Of a stretch of 64,000 bases of DNA, positions 26,547 to 39,062 are shown piece after piece. The stretch is taken from the NCBI GenBank assembly GCA_001600875.1, contig BCLD01000021.1, positions 353,892 through 417,891 of the forward strand, read 5' to 3'. The notes under the pieces were generated by a model. That model was not told the origin of the DNA, did no database searches, and worked only from the letters and a program-made list of their open reading frames with translations. Both the position numbers and the translations under genes were made by a program. Numbering within the stretch: the first letter of the stretch is position 1; every line of letters starts with the position of its first letter. The stretch comes from Solicoccozyma terricola. Lineage: Eukaryota > Basidiomycota > Tremellomycetes > Filobasidiales > Piskurozymaceae.

Positions 26547-29500
26547 ATGGAGGGACAACCACACCGCCAACATTCCCCAGAATGGTTGAACCCCCGCCAA
26601 CCTCTCCGACGAGGGTTAGCGTGCATGCAGTGCAAGAAAAGAAAACTGAAGTGGTATGTCCTCCCACCGACCTCTAGGCGAAGACGCATTGGAACCAAGC
26701 ATCGGAGATGACGGAGCTGACGATCAAAGTTTGACCACCGCAGCGACGCTGCTAAACCGCACTGCACGACGTGTGTTAGGTCTCACGCTCATGCATTGAA
26801 GACCGGTTCTGCCCTCAATCCAGTGCTTGATTGTCGATACGCAGATGAGCCGAATGGATCAGGTTCCCGGTTAGTAAACCAGCGCAATCCTCCTGACTCT
26901 CTTCACTAAAACACCAAACCGTCCCCCGGCTAAACTAACCTTCCTTTCCTCCATTCCTCTACCAGAGCGGATGCAACTGCTACCACTACGCTTACCAACA
27001 GTGGGTCAAAACGACAAAGAAAGGAAAAGGAAGGTGCCGGTGCAAAACGTCGGAGACCAAGTGAAGAAAGTGATACTTCCTCCAAGGGACTATCGAGAAA
27101 GGCTGCCTTATCATTGTTGATAAAGGGTTGTGATACCGAGGAGTTGAAGGAGCTGTTTGGTGAGTTTTTGGAGTTGCTTGGCACCACGTCCGCATCCCTG
27201 CCACCCCCGTCCGCGTTCTTGAACCTAAAAACACACCAACTAATGCCGGGTTCCACCATCGTTGGCCGCTCTTCCCACCAGCAATGATGCAAGTCGAAGT
27301 ATATCAAACATCACCAGCCGACACTGAAAGTCCAAATCTCCCATCTGGTGCCGCAGCATCCGTCATTGCTCAAAGTCGACCACAATCATCCTCTGCTCAA
27401 GCAACTTGGTCAAACTCTTCCAGTTTCCATGCATCGCCAGAAGATATTGATAATCGACGAATGGATTTGCATCCGGTAGCCACCCCAGCCGTCGCCACCG
27501 CCACTGCAGCTGTTCCTGCTGAATCAATTCCAGAAGGTGGCTTCAACGACGACAATATCGAATTCATATCAACATACACAGCATTCGGGGTGGCACCAGT
27601 CTCAGGAATGACAAGACCACTCCGTCCTCACATCGAAGATCTACTAGACGATAATAGTCCCATGATATCTGGTCCTGCGTCGATGATGGATTCAAAATAC
27701 GAAAAAGTACCTCGAATGACCACGGATACCACCGTTTTCGATGACGCCGCATATCTACAGGATGTCTTTTATCCTGGTTGGCCAAGAGACCTTCCAGGAC
27801 CAATCATGATGGATCAGATGTGAGTTTCGTTGACCCGTGAGAGACGACGAGAATTATTTGCATACCAACGATTCCACCTTCGCCGGGTTTGCAGAATCGA
27901 CATCTTCTTCGCGGTAGTTCCTATCGTCCCCAACATCCTTCAACGAAGTCGTTTCCTCCTTCGTATGACTCTCCCACCCACACATCGTGATTTTCCATAC
28001 GTAGGTCTACTTCACGCCATATGTGCCGCAGTGTCCCGCCACTTTGGAGGCGTGTATACAGAGCCAATCTCGCCAAAAATCTGGGAAGGTAGAAAACCAG
28101 TCCCAGATCCGAGCATGGTCATGTGTTTCGGTCGTCGACATGAATTATTCGCTCGACAAGCTCTCGAAACATCTCTTTCACAGAGCGAACATTTCTACGG
28201 TGTCGCGCAAACCATGGCTGTTCTCCTTCACTATTACTACGCCGAAGGTCTCTGGCTGGAAGGCTGGACAACCGGCGCACTCTTGGTTCGAATGCTTCAT
28301 CCTCTCGGTCTCATGTCACCAACAGGCTACAGGCCACGTCCGGGAGGCAAATTAGCAGTTCTCGGCCCACCAACGGACGACATTGACAGGAACGAACGAT
28401 ATAATCTCGTATGGGTAGCCGCTTTCTATGACGTTATGGTGGAGGGTACCACCAGCTGGCCAGGAGCTCTCAACTTTGACGAACTGGTAGGTCGACGTTG
28501 CTTGGGGGGGGGGGGGGGGCGAATGTCCTAGGCGGTTTTAGAAAGTATTGACTCAAAAATTATTGGTACAGGACATTCCCTTGCCGACGGATCTCGCAGA
28601 GTTTGACGGCACATCGGTGGGTAGTCTGAAAATCGCAATACCTCAAGTAGATAAATAAATTACTGACCCCAAGGGCCATGTCATAACAGGACGTCCTTCC
28701 AGTCAACGATCAGACAGCCAACAGCTTGGATTTGTGGACCAGGTGCGACAAATGAGATGATTTTCCTCCTATTGAATTGTTGACTAACGGCGGACCGCTT
28801 ACATAGGCACCCAATCGAGGATAGTTTCTGCATCCTCATCAAGAGTGAGTTTTGCCATTGTAATCAATCCCCAAGATGGGTCCCACTTATTGCTTCGCGT
28901 TATGTCTCCGGATAGTCCTTCTGTTATTGCACAAGATCAACAGGTATCATATCCTACTCCATCGCACGAACGGCTTTGACACCGCACGGAACTCGCCGCA
29001 ATTCGCCGACCTGGACGCTCAGATCATGACGTTTATTGTCGCCTTCCCGCCGAGTTTGCGAGACCCGCTGGCGCCTCCGAAAGTAAGGCACAGGAAGACG
29101 ATGGACAATGCCCTGCTGGTAAGCAACTTCGTAACTGATTCGTGGACGTTTGAGGCGTGACCTGATGTTCTTTGTCATGGACCCGATTTCATTCCAGACC
29201 GCTCAATTGGTGAGAAGCGCCGATCCGCCGCCGAGCCCAAGATGCGACAAACTGACCTTTCTCTTCGTCCTCAGATGCTGCACTTCCTGGCATTGAAGCT
29301 TCATGAACCGTTCGCCGACTACAGCGATCCTCAAAACGCTTCAGCGCGACGCATGGTGGCAGCATCCAAAGGCATTCTCAAGCTCATATACCTCCTGAGC
29401 GCAACGACTTACGATATCCGCAGTGCAACACATTGCGAATATTCTGTGATGGCAGCGGGTCGGACGTTCATCAATTTACTGGCCCAAGAGATGAAGACTG

Positions 29501-29925
29501 GCATTGCAATCGGTGGAAGTCGCGCTACAATATTGGCGGAGCTTGACGTATTCCGGTAAGACGATGGATCTGTCAAATGCGAGGAAAAACCGGCTAGCTG
29601 ACAGGGAAGGTCTGTACAGCATGATGTTCTCTAGCCGGGGCCAGAGGTGAGAGTCAGTTGCGAATCACCGACGTTCAGATTTCTGATGTCTCTTCCTCGT
29701 GTCGTGACCTCAGCTTCCCTGTCGGTATGCGCATGAGCAACATCCTGGATTCGATGTCCGAAGGCGTCAGGAACGCTAGTCCATCCGATCGTGCCTCTGA
29801 TGATTTATGTGGTGCAGGTTAGTGTCACATCACCTCGGCGGTAGGCGGACACGTCTGACAATTATGCACATTTAGAGAAGATCAAGTTTGCTCACGCCTA
29901 CAAAGCTGAGGGCGAGACATGCTGA
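26547..29925 (+). CDS. Zn(II)2Cys6 transcription factor, paralogue C of a tandem triplet
   Basis: Fourteen exons (26547..26653, 26744..26869, 26966..27159, 27282..27819, 27895..28486, 28572..28616, 28690..28742, 28807..28844, 28916..29118, 29198..29209, 29275..29555, 29620..29646, 29714..29817, 29876..29925) give 789 residues. An extra intron splits the zinc cluster: CMQCKKRKLK is in exon 1 and CDAAKPHCTTCVR in exon 2, with the sixth Cys again after 19 residues. The linker is basic (KRQRKEKEGAGAKRRR). The regulatory domain has VFYPGWPRDLP, FFAVVPIVPNILQRSRFLL and LALKLHEPFADY. The last intron (GTTAGT donor at 29818, CTGAC branch) is likely; if unspliced, translation stops at 29822 with a 773-residue product. 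The stop codon is 18 bp from the convergent NCA2 stop. Confidence 0.9.
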
Positions 29926-29943
29926 ACGTGGTCGTCCCTGCCT

Positions 29944-32385
29944 TTATATCCTCCACAATCTCCATATCCGTCCCACGACCGCTAGCTTATCGTCCCTACT
30001 CAATTCCGGATGCTCGAGTAGCCGGAGATCGTCCAACAATGACTATATAGATGTAGATAATGTATCAGTACTCGATTCTATTGTAGTCAAACCCCGTACA
30101 GTGTATTTATATGGCTTATAATTGAGCGCCGACTCACATTCCGCTTATTCGTTGGCATACCATTAGCCCAATCTCGCATCGATGCAACGCTCAACATGAG
30201 CAGACCTTTGTCACAGTCGGTCATGTTCTGGTCCTTTTTGCCGGCAAGGAGAAGAATTCTCTCGGTGTCCCTTAGAGGTCAACACGTCAGGACGGGGTTT
30301 CCCTTTCGAAAGCGAGAGACTCACCGCAGGCTCTGGACTGAAGCAGCTTTCTTTGCTTTTCCTCTTTTCTCTCCACGCCATACGTTCCGAATCCAGCCGC
30401 CAATGCCGTACAATACCAACAAACTTGGCGCCAGACCCACGAAAGCAAACGTAAGTTGCTGAGAGCGCAGTAGGCGATCCAGAGAGAGCAGCGATAATGA
30501 TAGGTCGACCTGAATGGGACTTGGGTCAACACAACCGGGGAGTGCTAAAATCAGATGGAACATTTACCTTCGTCTTTTGTACCTGGATCAGAAGAGTCCG
30601 GACCAGGTCTCCCAGTAGAGCGTTCTTGAGTGGGTTCTAGAGGAGTATGGAAACTTTCAGAAGCTATTCTACCTTCCTCCGGAGGCATATTGGCTTGATC
30701 TCACTCTCATCTCCTCCTCGTATACCTTCAATACGTCCTCCATGTTCCCATCCATCGCCTTGCGGCCCAAAGCTTCGAGAGCAGCTCCTGAGAGGTGGTA
30801 ATGATCCCGGCCGAGATCTAGGACCATCCTCTGTAGAGACTGTAGGGAGTTGACAGCTTCAGTCAAAGGGTTCTCGGCCAGTCCGCGTCTGTGAACAACT
30901 ACTCGCCTGCTTGTCACTGTTCACGGTTGCCGGTTCAACGCCAAGACCTTCTCCACCCGACCGTAAAGTTTTTGCTACGTCCTCTAGGGGTTCGACAATC
31001 CAACCCACAACCCACCCTTTCATAGTAGCTCTCGCATCCCGAAGCTGAGCCAACACCCATTCCCGATTTTCCCTAGCAGCGGTCTGCAGGTACAGAGCTA
31101 GCGGAGGAAGAACAAGAGCCGCAATCCAATAGCGAGTCAAAAATCCTGGCCTTGTATATGCTTCTAGTGATGGTAATAAACGAGCTTCCAACTTTGGAAT
31201 TTCCGAATCGACCAAGGTGTACAACGTCGCGGCAGACGGTCTCGAAGCGCCATTCATTTTCAGCGGCTGGTTGACGGTAGCCAACGTCGCTTTAACCCTC
31301 CGAGTTGGGGTGCTTGGGACACTTGACGGCTGGGATGGCATAGGAAGGGGCAATTCCAAGATGACACACAGAAGAGCGTATATTCGAGTCGTTTCGTTGG
31401 ACAATTGATCGACGGTCTGCTCTGTCAAGACATTGGCTATCTTCTCCCATTTCGGTGCTTGAGTCGCCATGAATCCTATTAGCTCGGCGGCACGATCTCT
31501 TGCTGCTCTCAGGTCTTTGATCGTAGACAGGACCTCCCGGCGAGTCAGTGTGACCGGATTGCTTATGGGAAGCATGACAGATCGCATGTTTTGCATCGAC
31601 AGTTTGTTTTTGCCGCCATACAGAAGAGATCCCTGAAATAGTGAAGTCGTCTTCGGCCATGAGAGAGCAGACGTGCGGAGGTCCTTGAGAGAGCTCGTCC
31701 GAGGTAGGTTCTGATACAGTCGCAGCGGAAGAGCTTCGAGGATAAGAAAGAGGATGATCAGGGTGAGCCCCCACCAAGTAGCTTCAGGTCATCGTTCCCG
31801 GGAAGAGCATCTCTCATTTGGCTCGCGGAGAAAGAGGAGAGTAGTGCTCGCTATACTCGCGATGAGATGGGTGCTCACTACGTTCGCCGGAGAATGCTCG
31901 CTGAAACGAGCAAGGTCTTCGCTCCGCGAAGATACAAGTGCTCGCCGCCCTTGCAGAAGAAATCACTCACTTTGCAGAAAGTAGAGTCCAACGAATCTAC
32001 GACTGTGAGCAATAGACTGCCACCAATTGAGTTCAGTACTCATTCGTTGAGCGTTATCCATCAGGACATCCATCGTCTCCCTCCACGCCATGGTGACAGC
32101 TCTGGCCATGAGGTCCGCTTCGAGTAGCAAATCCGTAACATTCTGAGTTGGTGATTGCGGTCTTTGTCCTCCCGTTTTCCCCTGATCCAGCTTGTTGAGG
32201 ATGTCGGCAAGTTTCGCTCGGGTGATTGGTTTGGTTGACGCAAAGTCTTTGGCTGCTGTTGCGACACGATCTGAGGGAGAGGACGAAGCTATGGAAGCCT
32301 CGGGAATCCCGACGTCGATAGCAGACAGCACCTCGAGGGAATGGTTGAGCAGCTCTTTGGCATAGGAGGACTGCGAGCGAGCCAT
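29944..32385 (-). CDS. NCA2: NCA2-type mitochondrial membrane protein (nuclear control of ATPase)
   Basis: Seven exons (32385..31971, 31781..30962, 30906..30705, 30636..30568, 30509..30325, 30270..30138, 30042..29944) give 640 residues, close to yeast Nca2 (616). Diagnostic stretches: an N-terminal helical region (DLLLEADLMARAVTMAWRET), a first membrane segment (WWGLTLIILFLILEALPLR), the LTRYWIAALVLPPLALYL segment, VRTLLIQVQKTKVDLSLSLL and QLTFAFVGLAPSLLVLYG near the C-terminus. Nca2 helps expression of the mitochondrial Atp6/Atp8 mRNA in yeast and interacts with the outer or inner membrane; conservation of that role is inferred. Two points are odd: intron 1 is 189 nt, and exons 2 and 3 are in different frames joined only by a weak GTCGGG donor (30961). 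An in-frame upstream ATG at 32439 would add 18 residues. Confidence 0.87.
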
Positions 32386-32588
32386 GGTGAATGTCGACGT
32401 GGCCTGACTTGTGTACAACAAGTGCGTTTGCAGCTGCATTCAATGTTACCTCGAGCATAGATGTTGGGAAATGGAACGAACACTCTGACGTCATCACGGT
32501 CATCCAGCAAAAAAAAAATAAAAAAAAAAGAGAGGCGTGTTGCTCTGCTAAGACGATTCACTCCAACATCCCTCGATTCACCGTCCGG

Positions 32589-35500
32589 TCAGGTCGATCC
32601 ATCTCGTCGCAACTCCATCAGCCTCGCCGCCAAAGCCAAGAGCGCAGGATTGTCTGAGCTTGCGAAGCTGGAAGGGAAGGAATGTCAGTACGGTGCAACG
32701 GGCATCTGTTCCAATTCAAAGTCCAAGGAAACTCACTACGTGACCACATCAAAATGCGTCTATGATGTCAAGTCAGGCTCATCAGCGTATGCCACTTCGG
32801 GGGAGTGTCGGAATAGAGCGCTCGTCGACTCACTGTCACATGGTACTTGAAATGCGATTCAAATTTCTCCAGAACGCTGAATTTTGTGGCCATCTTGGTC
32901 TCGTCGCCTTCAGCTCCAGGATCCGCCATGTACTTGGTCAAAGCTCGACTCAGCTGAGGCTGATAGAGAGTGAAGGTGGTGATGGTAGCGACCAGTTTCG
33001 AGGTGACCTGGTAAAAGCACAGGTCAAGGTATTGAGTGAAAGCAGGATATGCGAGAATCACCAGCGAACTCACCGTTAGTAACTTCTCGTTGGTCAACAT
33101 ACACTCCTTCAAACACGCATCCAGATAATCGACATGACACCGCAACAACTGGTCAACAGTCTGCACCTTTTCCAATTTCTCCTCCAGATTCCTCCAATTC
33201 ATCTCCAACACACTCGAAGTGGCAAATACCAGGACGTGCTGCACCCACTGAAGCATTTGTGCTCTTAGGTCGTAGATCCTCTTCTTCCACTTTTCAATCT
33301 CCGGATGACCGCTGTTCCGACGCCATATAGGTGCCTTGTGCTCTAGCCACATGTTGGTGAGCGATAGCTCGAGATGTCGGAGAGCGAGGAGGAAGCGGAA
33401 GATGAGCTGGTATCGGGTCATAGTCTTTCGTGAAATGACTAGATTCAGAGGAAATTTCACATCAAAGTCGAATTGAAGAGCATCGATGGCTGTTTTCAGC
33501 ACCTGCGTCAGCTATCGTCATCTAGTAACTCGGCAAACGGGACTGAGACCATACCTAGAAGCTCCTTCTTCGCTTTATCGTCTTTCTTCGCTTGAGCGCC
33601 ACCACCCTTTGCCAGCTCAGAAAGATGATTGGCGCTAGTCGCCGTGGAAGTGATCCTCGTCAGATAGTCGAACAAGCTCTCCTTGCTGAAAGTGACCTTT
33701 AAACTCTCCTTGTGGGGATCCAAAGAACTCGCCGAAGCAGGATTACTGACCGCCATGTAGAGCAGGGATTGGATCTTGGTCATCGATGCAGATTGTACCG
33801 GCTTACGTAGTTCGGATCCGGCGGTGTCAAGGAATTGGTTGAGAAACTCGGATTGATCGAGGAAGAAGAAATGTTTCATCGATTGGAGGTATGTTTTCAG
33901 GTGCTGTTCTCGGAGCATGAGAGTAAGCAGTTTCCGATTGGCAGCTATATATGCGCTTTCAATGCGGCGGTAGAAGCTGTCGATAGAGGGGACTCGCTCA
34001 GTTATGGTCGTTCTGAAGAGGCGGCTGCACTTCACACGGCAACTTACTTGACATCATTCATTCTGATCAGCCCATCCGTGTCAATTGCGCCAAAGCTTGG
34101 CACCGAAGTCGCCGAGGAAACCTGGTTTTCACCTTGAGCAGCATTCCCATCCTCAACTGCGCGCTCATGTTCCATGTCCCACTTGACGACCTCCGTCCCG
34201 CATTCTCTGATGACATTCAAGTACTTTCCAGCTAAAAGTATCTTATACTTCCATGGCTCGAGGAAAGCGGGAATACATGCTCCTCCGGGAAGATGATTAG
34301 TCCCAGGTCGTCGAGTTGGCGCAGTTGTACCGCTGATTCCCGAGTCATTGCCGCCACGAGAAGATCCGAGTGTAGACCCATCCCGAAGCTGGACGACAGT
34401 GATTAATCAGATCAAACGTTTCACCTCGGATTTCTCCATCTCGCGGAATGACTCACAGTATAACGCCTGTCCCAATAGTCATCCGTCATATCCCAAGCCA
34501 GTCGACCCTTTGTGATTTGTCCACTGACTTTAATCATGAACTCATCGTACGGATCCTGCAGATTACCCGTTGATATCCAGGTAAGTAGCATCCTTGCGTA
34601 TGGCTGGGAAGCATGTAATAGGAGTTCGTTGTACAAGCTTGCGGCGGTTGGGTCTCTGTCAGAGAGAAAGCCAAAAGCGAAAAGAAAAAAAAAGAAAAAA
34701 AAAAGGAACACGGTAGCGGTTGTTTTAGTCGTCGGTTACCAACTCCAAGGTCTTCCTGACTCCTGACTCACCCATTCATACAAGAAGCACGCTCGACCAC
34801 TACGCCCAATACCTCCCCTCCAATGATCCCTTTATTCTTACTTTCACCATCCGCATTCCTAAGATACTGAGCCATATCTTCATCTTCACTTGAATCCTCG
34901 TCTGATTCCACTTGTTGCTGGTCCTCGAGTGCCTGACAGAGGGAATAGAGTAACGATAGAACGTGGAGTGTAGGATGAAGATGGAGAAAGGCAGTTTGGA
35001 GGGTGAAGTCGGGAGATGTGAGGTAGTAAGATTCAAGTCGGGTGGTTAAAATGTCGTAGTCCTTCCCAAGCGACACCACGATGCGGTCAGCTGCATGGTC
35101 ACAAACAAGTTGATGTATCTAGTACACCTACCGTCAGAACTCCTCTCATGCCGCTAACCAATGCATGATTGACCATTCCGTTCGACGTTTCATGTCTCAA
35201 CTCGATGAACGAATCCACCGCAGTGTAGTAAGTTGCCATGGGTAGCAATCTTTGCACAACTCTCAGGAGCGATGGGTCTTTTGAGAAAGTAATACAGTCA
35301 TCAGCATATCATGTGCCGGGGAGGCCATGAAAGATCGGAGGTTGCTTCACCTAGTCCTGGATCTACCTCCCATTTGACACCCTTCAGACGACTGACTTCA
35401 TCTTGGGGATCATAGTCCGGATGATAACGGATGATTTCGCCTTGTATCCCCTTGAATTGGCATTTATCCAAATCAGTACGAGTTACCCAATCTCCTGACA

Positions 35501-36059
35501 TGATCGAATCCTCCCTCACCTTCAGAACAAAGCTCAAATCCTCGCACACCCAAGCTTCCTGAACACTTAATGGCACCCCTTGTAGGATAGACGTCCTCTC
35601 TTCTACTTTCTCTTCCACGCTCACATCGCTATGCACGCCATGCACACCATGCACACCATTCGCAGGCTGCTTCCCTAGCGCTTTAATCGATCGTGCACGG
35701 TATGTGGAAGACGTATTTCGGGATCCTGATGGAACAGAAGATGATGATGCGATCCTGGATGCGAGAGGTCGGGAATGATAATTGTCATCAAAGAGGAACG
35801 ACGATTCTTGGATGTCTAAGGAGGATGAATGGGAATGTCAGCTGGAGAGTGAATGGTATCTATGATGTTTTGGCGAGACGACCTCACCTTCATCACGGTC
35901 CTCCACTCCACGAAGAACAGCGTCCCGAGGTACTCTCCTAGCAGAAGCAATGGTCCCGGCGAGCTGACGGAACACAACAAAAACCCCTTCAGCTCGTGAA
36001 ATGCCTCACCCAAGGACGAACACTCGGACACCTACCTCGGAGAACGCCTTGCCATCCAT
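32589..36059 (-). CDS. GCP2: Gamma-tubulin complex component 2 (GCP2/Spc97/Alp4)
   Basis: Twelve exons (36059..36036, 35963..35888, 35815..35351, 35277..35128, 35090..34772, 34655..34457, 34388..34048, 33976..33555, 33489..33074, 33007..32834, 32759..32740, 32667..32589) give 894 residues. GRIP1 region: DPSLLRVVQRLLPMATYY and PTAASLYNELLLHA, ending DDYWDRRYT. GRIP2 region: LLAGKYLNVIRECG, YIAANRKLLTLML, FDFDVKFPLNLVISRKTMTR, the helix HVDYLDACLKECML and the final PALLALAARL. GCP2 pairs with GCP3 and gamma-tubulin to template microtubules at the spindle pole body. The acidic insertion VESDEDSSEDEDM lies inside GRIP1. The fourth intron (35091..35127) is only 37 nt. I identify GCP2 rather than GCP3 from the FDFDVKFPLNLVISRK segment. 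Confidence 0.93.
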
Positions 36060-36481
36060 AGCTGTCCGTCCATCTCCACGACGAGATTGTGAAACTCGTG
36101 GAGTGAACGGCACGGTTGTCGTTGCCACTGATGCCATTAGTGCTCAGTGCTCGGCAGGGTGCGCACGCCTTCCAGCTGGAGATGACGGGGGTGTTGTTGT
36201 TGGATAAGAAATGGGAGAAGGAGGGACGGCTGGGTGGATGACCCGCGAGACTGCTGCAGGTGCGAGTGTGGCGAGTGTGGAGCTGACCAGGTGTTGGACG
36301 ATGGGTATGGTATGGATGGATGGATGGATGGATGGATATGTCCCAGAGGACGTTGTTGACACTTGGAACGCGCCGACGCGACGCTTTCTCACGGATGGAC
36401 GGGGGGCCATCCTCACCGTCACACAACACCGTATAACCATGTCATGTCGTACATCCAGTCATCGCAGGGTCCACACGGTCA
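36060..36481. other. Intergenic between GCP2 start and TRP2 stop
   Basis: These 422 bp should contain the GCP2 promoter and TRP2 3' end. The only structure is a (GGAT)n tract at about 36313-36340. Confidence 0.5.
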
Positions 36482-38615
36482 TCACTTCGACCCAGACTCT
36501 CGCTCGGCGTAATATGCTGCGATCATTTTGTAGCGTTGTCAGTAGTCTCGTCTCGCGTATATTCGCACAGGAGAAATCAAATCTGCCCATGACTCCACCC
36601 ACCTTCGGCCTGCTCAAGACATCTCAAGTTCGAAGCCAGCTTGTTCATAGTTTCGATGTACTCGTCCTCCTCAACACTATCATACACGATACCACCTCCT
36701 GTTACGAAAAAATCCCAGACCGACACCGAGTTAGTTTCAACTGACGATTTTTTTTCCCCCGCTTGAAATAGCGAAAAAACACCACTAAAACCCAGTGAAA
36801 AGAAACCCACCAGCCTGCAAATACGCCACTCCATCCTTGAACGTCATCGTCCTGATAGCGATACACGTATCCAACGAGTTTTCATCAAAGTCAAATCTCC
36901 CAACCGCTCCTGCATAGACACCACGACGTTCTTGTTCTAATCCGCCAACGATCTCGATTGCTTTGATCTTTGGTGCACCAGAGACCGTTCCAGCAGGGAA
37001 GATTGATCGGAATGCATCGAATCTGAGAAAAAAGGGGGATTTATTTTGGAGGGAGGTTCAGACGGGGGACTCTTTGACAGGCAGAAACCAAAACACCTCA
37101 CCTTGACTTGTCATCTCTCAGCTCCCCACTGATCTGACTTGTCATGTGAATAACGTGACTGAACTTTTCTATTTGCATCAGAGTATCAACTTGCACCGTA
37201 TCAGGCTTGCATATTCTGTTGACGTCGTTTCGTGCGAGATCGACTAGCATGATGTGCTCCGCTCGGTCTTTGACCGAATTGAATAACTCCTCGCCGAGTT
37301 TCAAATCCTCTACCGCCGGAAGAGACGAGGGGAAAATTCAGTGACGTTCTGCTTTCCGATAAACATTCCAACGTTTTGAATATTTAACCAAAAAAAAAAA
37401 ACTCACCTGCATCTGTTTTCCCACGCTTCACCGTGCCGGCAATTGCATGATTATACACCTTTCTATTGTCCACCTTGCACAGACATTCTGGACTCGCTCC
37501 TACCAGCTGGATATCATCACATTGCAGATAAAACATGTATGGTGACGGATTGACCTGTCGAAGGTGTCGATATACATTGAATGGATGAAGTGACGTCGGT
37601 CTCGACAGTCGTTGTGAGGGAACAGCTTGGATGATATCTCCTTTGACGATGTGTTCCTTCAACTTGGTGACGAAACCTTCGTAGCCTTCCTTCCCTACGT
37701 TGGAAGTGAATTGATAACCGAGCTTGATAGGCGGTTGAGGTGGGAGTGGAACATGTTCCTGCTGCAAGACGGCCGCAACCTGTCTAACCTTCTCACACGC
37801 CTTGTCGTAGATAGCAGCCAATGATATACCTTCAGATCCGGTGGTAACGACGTGCGATACGACCTTGACACTCTGGTAGATGTGGTCGAAAACAAGGATG
37901 GTGTCGCATAGCATGAAAACTGCTTCGGGTATTTGAAAGGGTTCCTTGAGCTCCCGCTTGGTTTTAGGTTCAAAGTGGTGAACACAGTCATACGTGACGA
38001 AGCCGATAGCACCGCCTGGAAGAGGGAAAAAAACAAATCCTCCCCATATTTCAGCCCTGTGAGAAGGCCTTGGGAGATTGCTTCTGAAGCTCGCAGTCTT
38101 TTCTCACCGGTAAAAGTCGGTACCTCGGGTATCGATACGTATTTGTATGTCGCCAATTCCGCCTCGAGTGGCTTCAAAGGATCGCCGGTGATATCATAAC
38201 CAGGACCGGTCTTTATGATTTTGAAGGGGTCTTGATGGCGAAGAAGGGGTTTACCGGGGCACTCAATCTACCGTTCATCGCCCTCGCTGTCTTCCACTCC
38301 CAATAAGCACTCACTAGATCCAATGAAACTATATCTGGCCAAACTCTCCCCTCCCACTATGCTTTCCAATAGGAAGCTGTACTGTGATTTCTCCGCGATT
38401 TTAAGATACGCAATGACAGGCGTAAGGAGATCAGCTGGTAGGGAGGTGAAGATCGGAATGCAGTTGCCATTTTTTGATGAGAGAAGGGACGTTACTTCCT
38501 CGAGGGAAGGCTGGGTGGTGGGGTGGGGTGAGCGGAGGGGAGTTGGTTGAATGAGCTGAAGAGGTGGCTGGATGAGGGTAAGGGATCAGCAACTCACGGA
38601 AATGGTACGAGTCAT
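36482..38615 (-). CDS. TRP2: Anthranilate synthase component I
   Basis: Eight exons (38615..38598, 38510..38315, 38230..38108, 38015..37407, 37309..37102, 37022..36811, 36698..36603, 36516..36482) give 498 residues, close to yeast Trp2 (507). Landmarks in order: the tryptophan feedback site [106 protein letters not shown] and the C-terminal [14 protein letters not shown]. The enzyme converts chorismate plus the ammonia made by its glutaminase partner to anthranilate, first step of tryptophan synthesis, in the cytosol. The LLES motif suggests it is inhibited by tryptophan. The first exon is 18 nt. Family assignment is certain. Confidence 0.97.
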
Positions 38616-38849
38616 GGTTCCGAATGTCAAGACCGCCGATAGATTAGCTGCACGATGCTACGAGGAAGACTTGTCGACGTGCGATACTCCGACGAAATGC
38701 GAATGAATGATCAACAGTAGTGTGTGACTTGGTTTGTGACTTTCAACGAACGACGCCACGTGATCACTAGCAAATGAATCGATCGAGAGAGCATCAAGAG
38801 AAAAGTTACAACACGGCGCCTAAACAGTAGTATAAGTTAGGATGGTGGT

Positions 38850-39062
38850 AGGAGGAGAGGAGAGGAGAGGAGAGGAGAGGAGAGGAGAGGAGAGGAGAGT
38901 AAAGGGAGGGGGGCGGAGAGGAGAGGAGAGGAGAGGAGAGGAGAGGAGAGGAGAGGAGAGNNNNNNNNNNNNNNNNNNNNNNNNNNNNNNNNNNNNNNNN
39001 NNNNNNNNNNNNNNNNNNNNNNNNNNNNNNGGAGAGGAGAGGAGAGGAGAGGAGAGGAGAGG
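38850..39062 (+). repeat. (GGAGA)n microsatellite broken by an N gap
   Basis: About 20 copies of AGGAG precede the gap and about 6 follow, with one small interruption (TAAAGGGAGGGGGGCGG). Pure purine on one strand. The gap at 38961-39030 is evidently a place where the assembler could not size the array. Confidence 0.95.
38961..39030. other. Assembly gap (70 N)
   Basis: Seventy consecutive undetermined bases inside the GGAGA array; the real repeat number is unknown. Confidence 0.99.
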
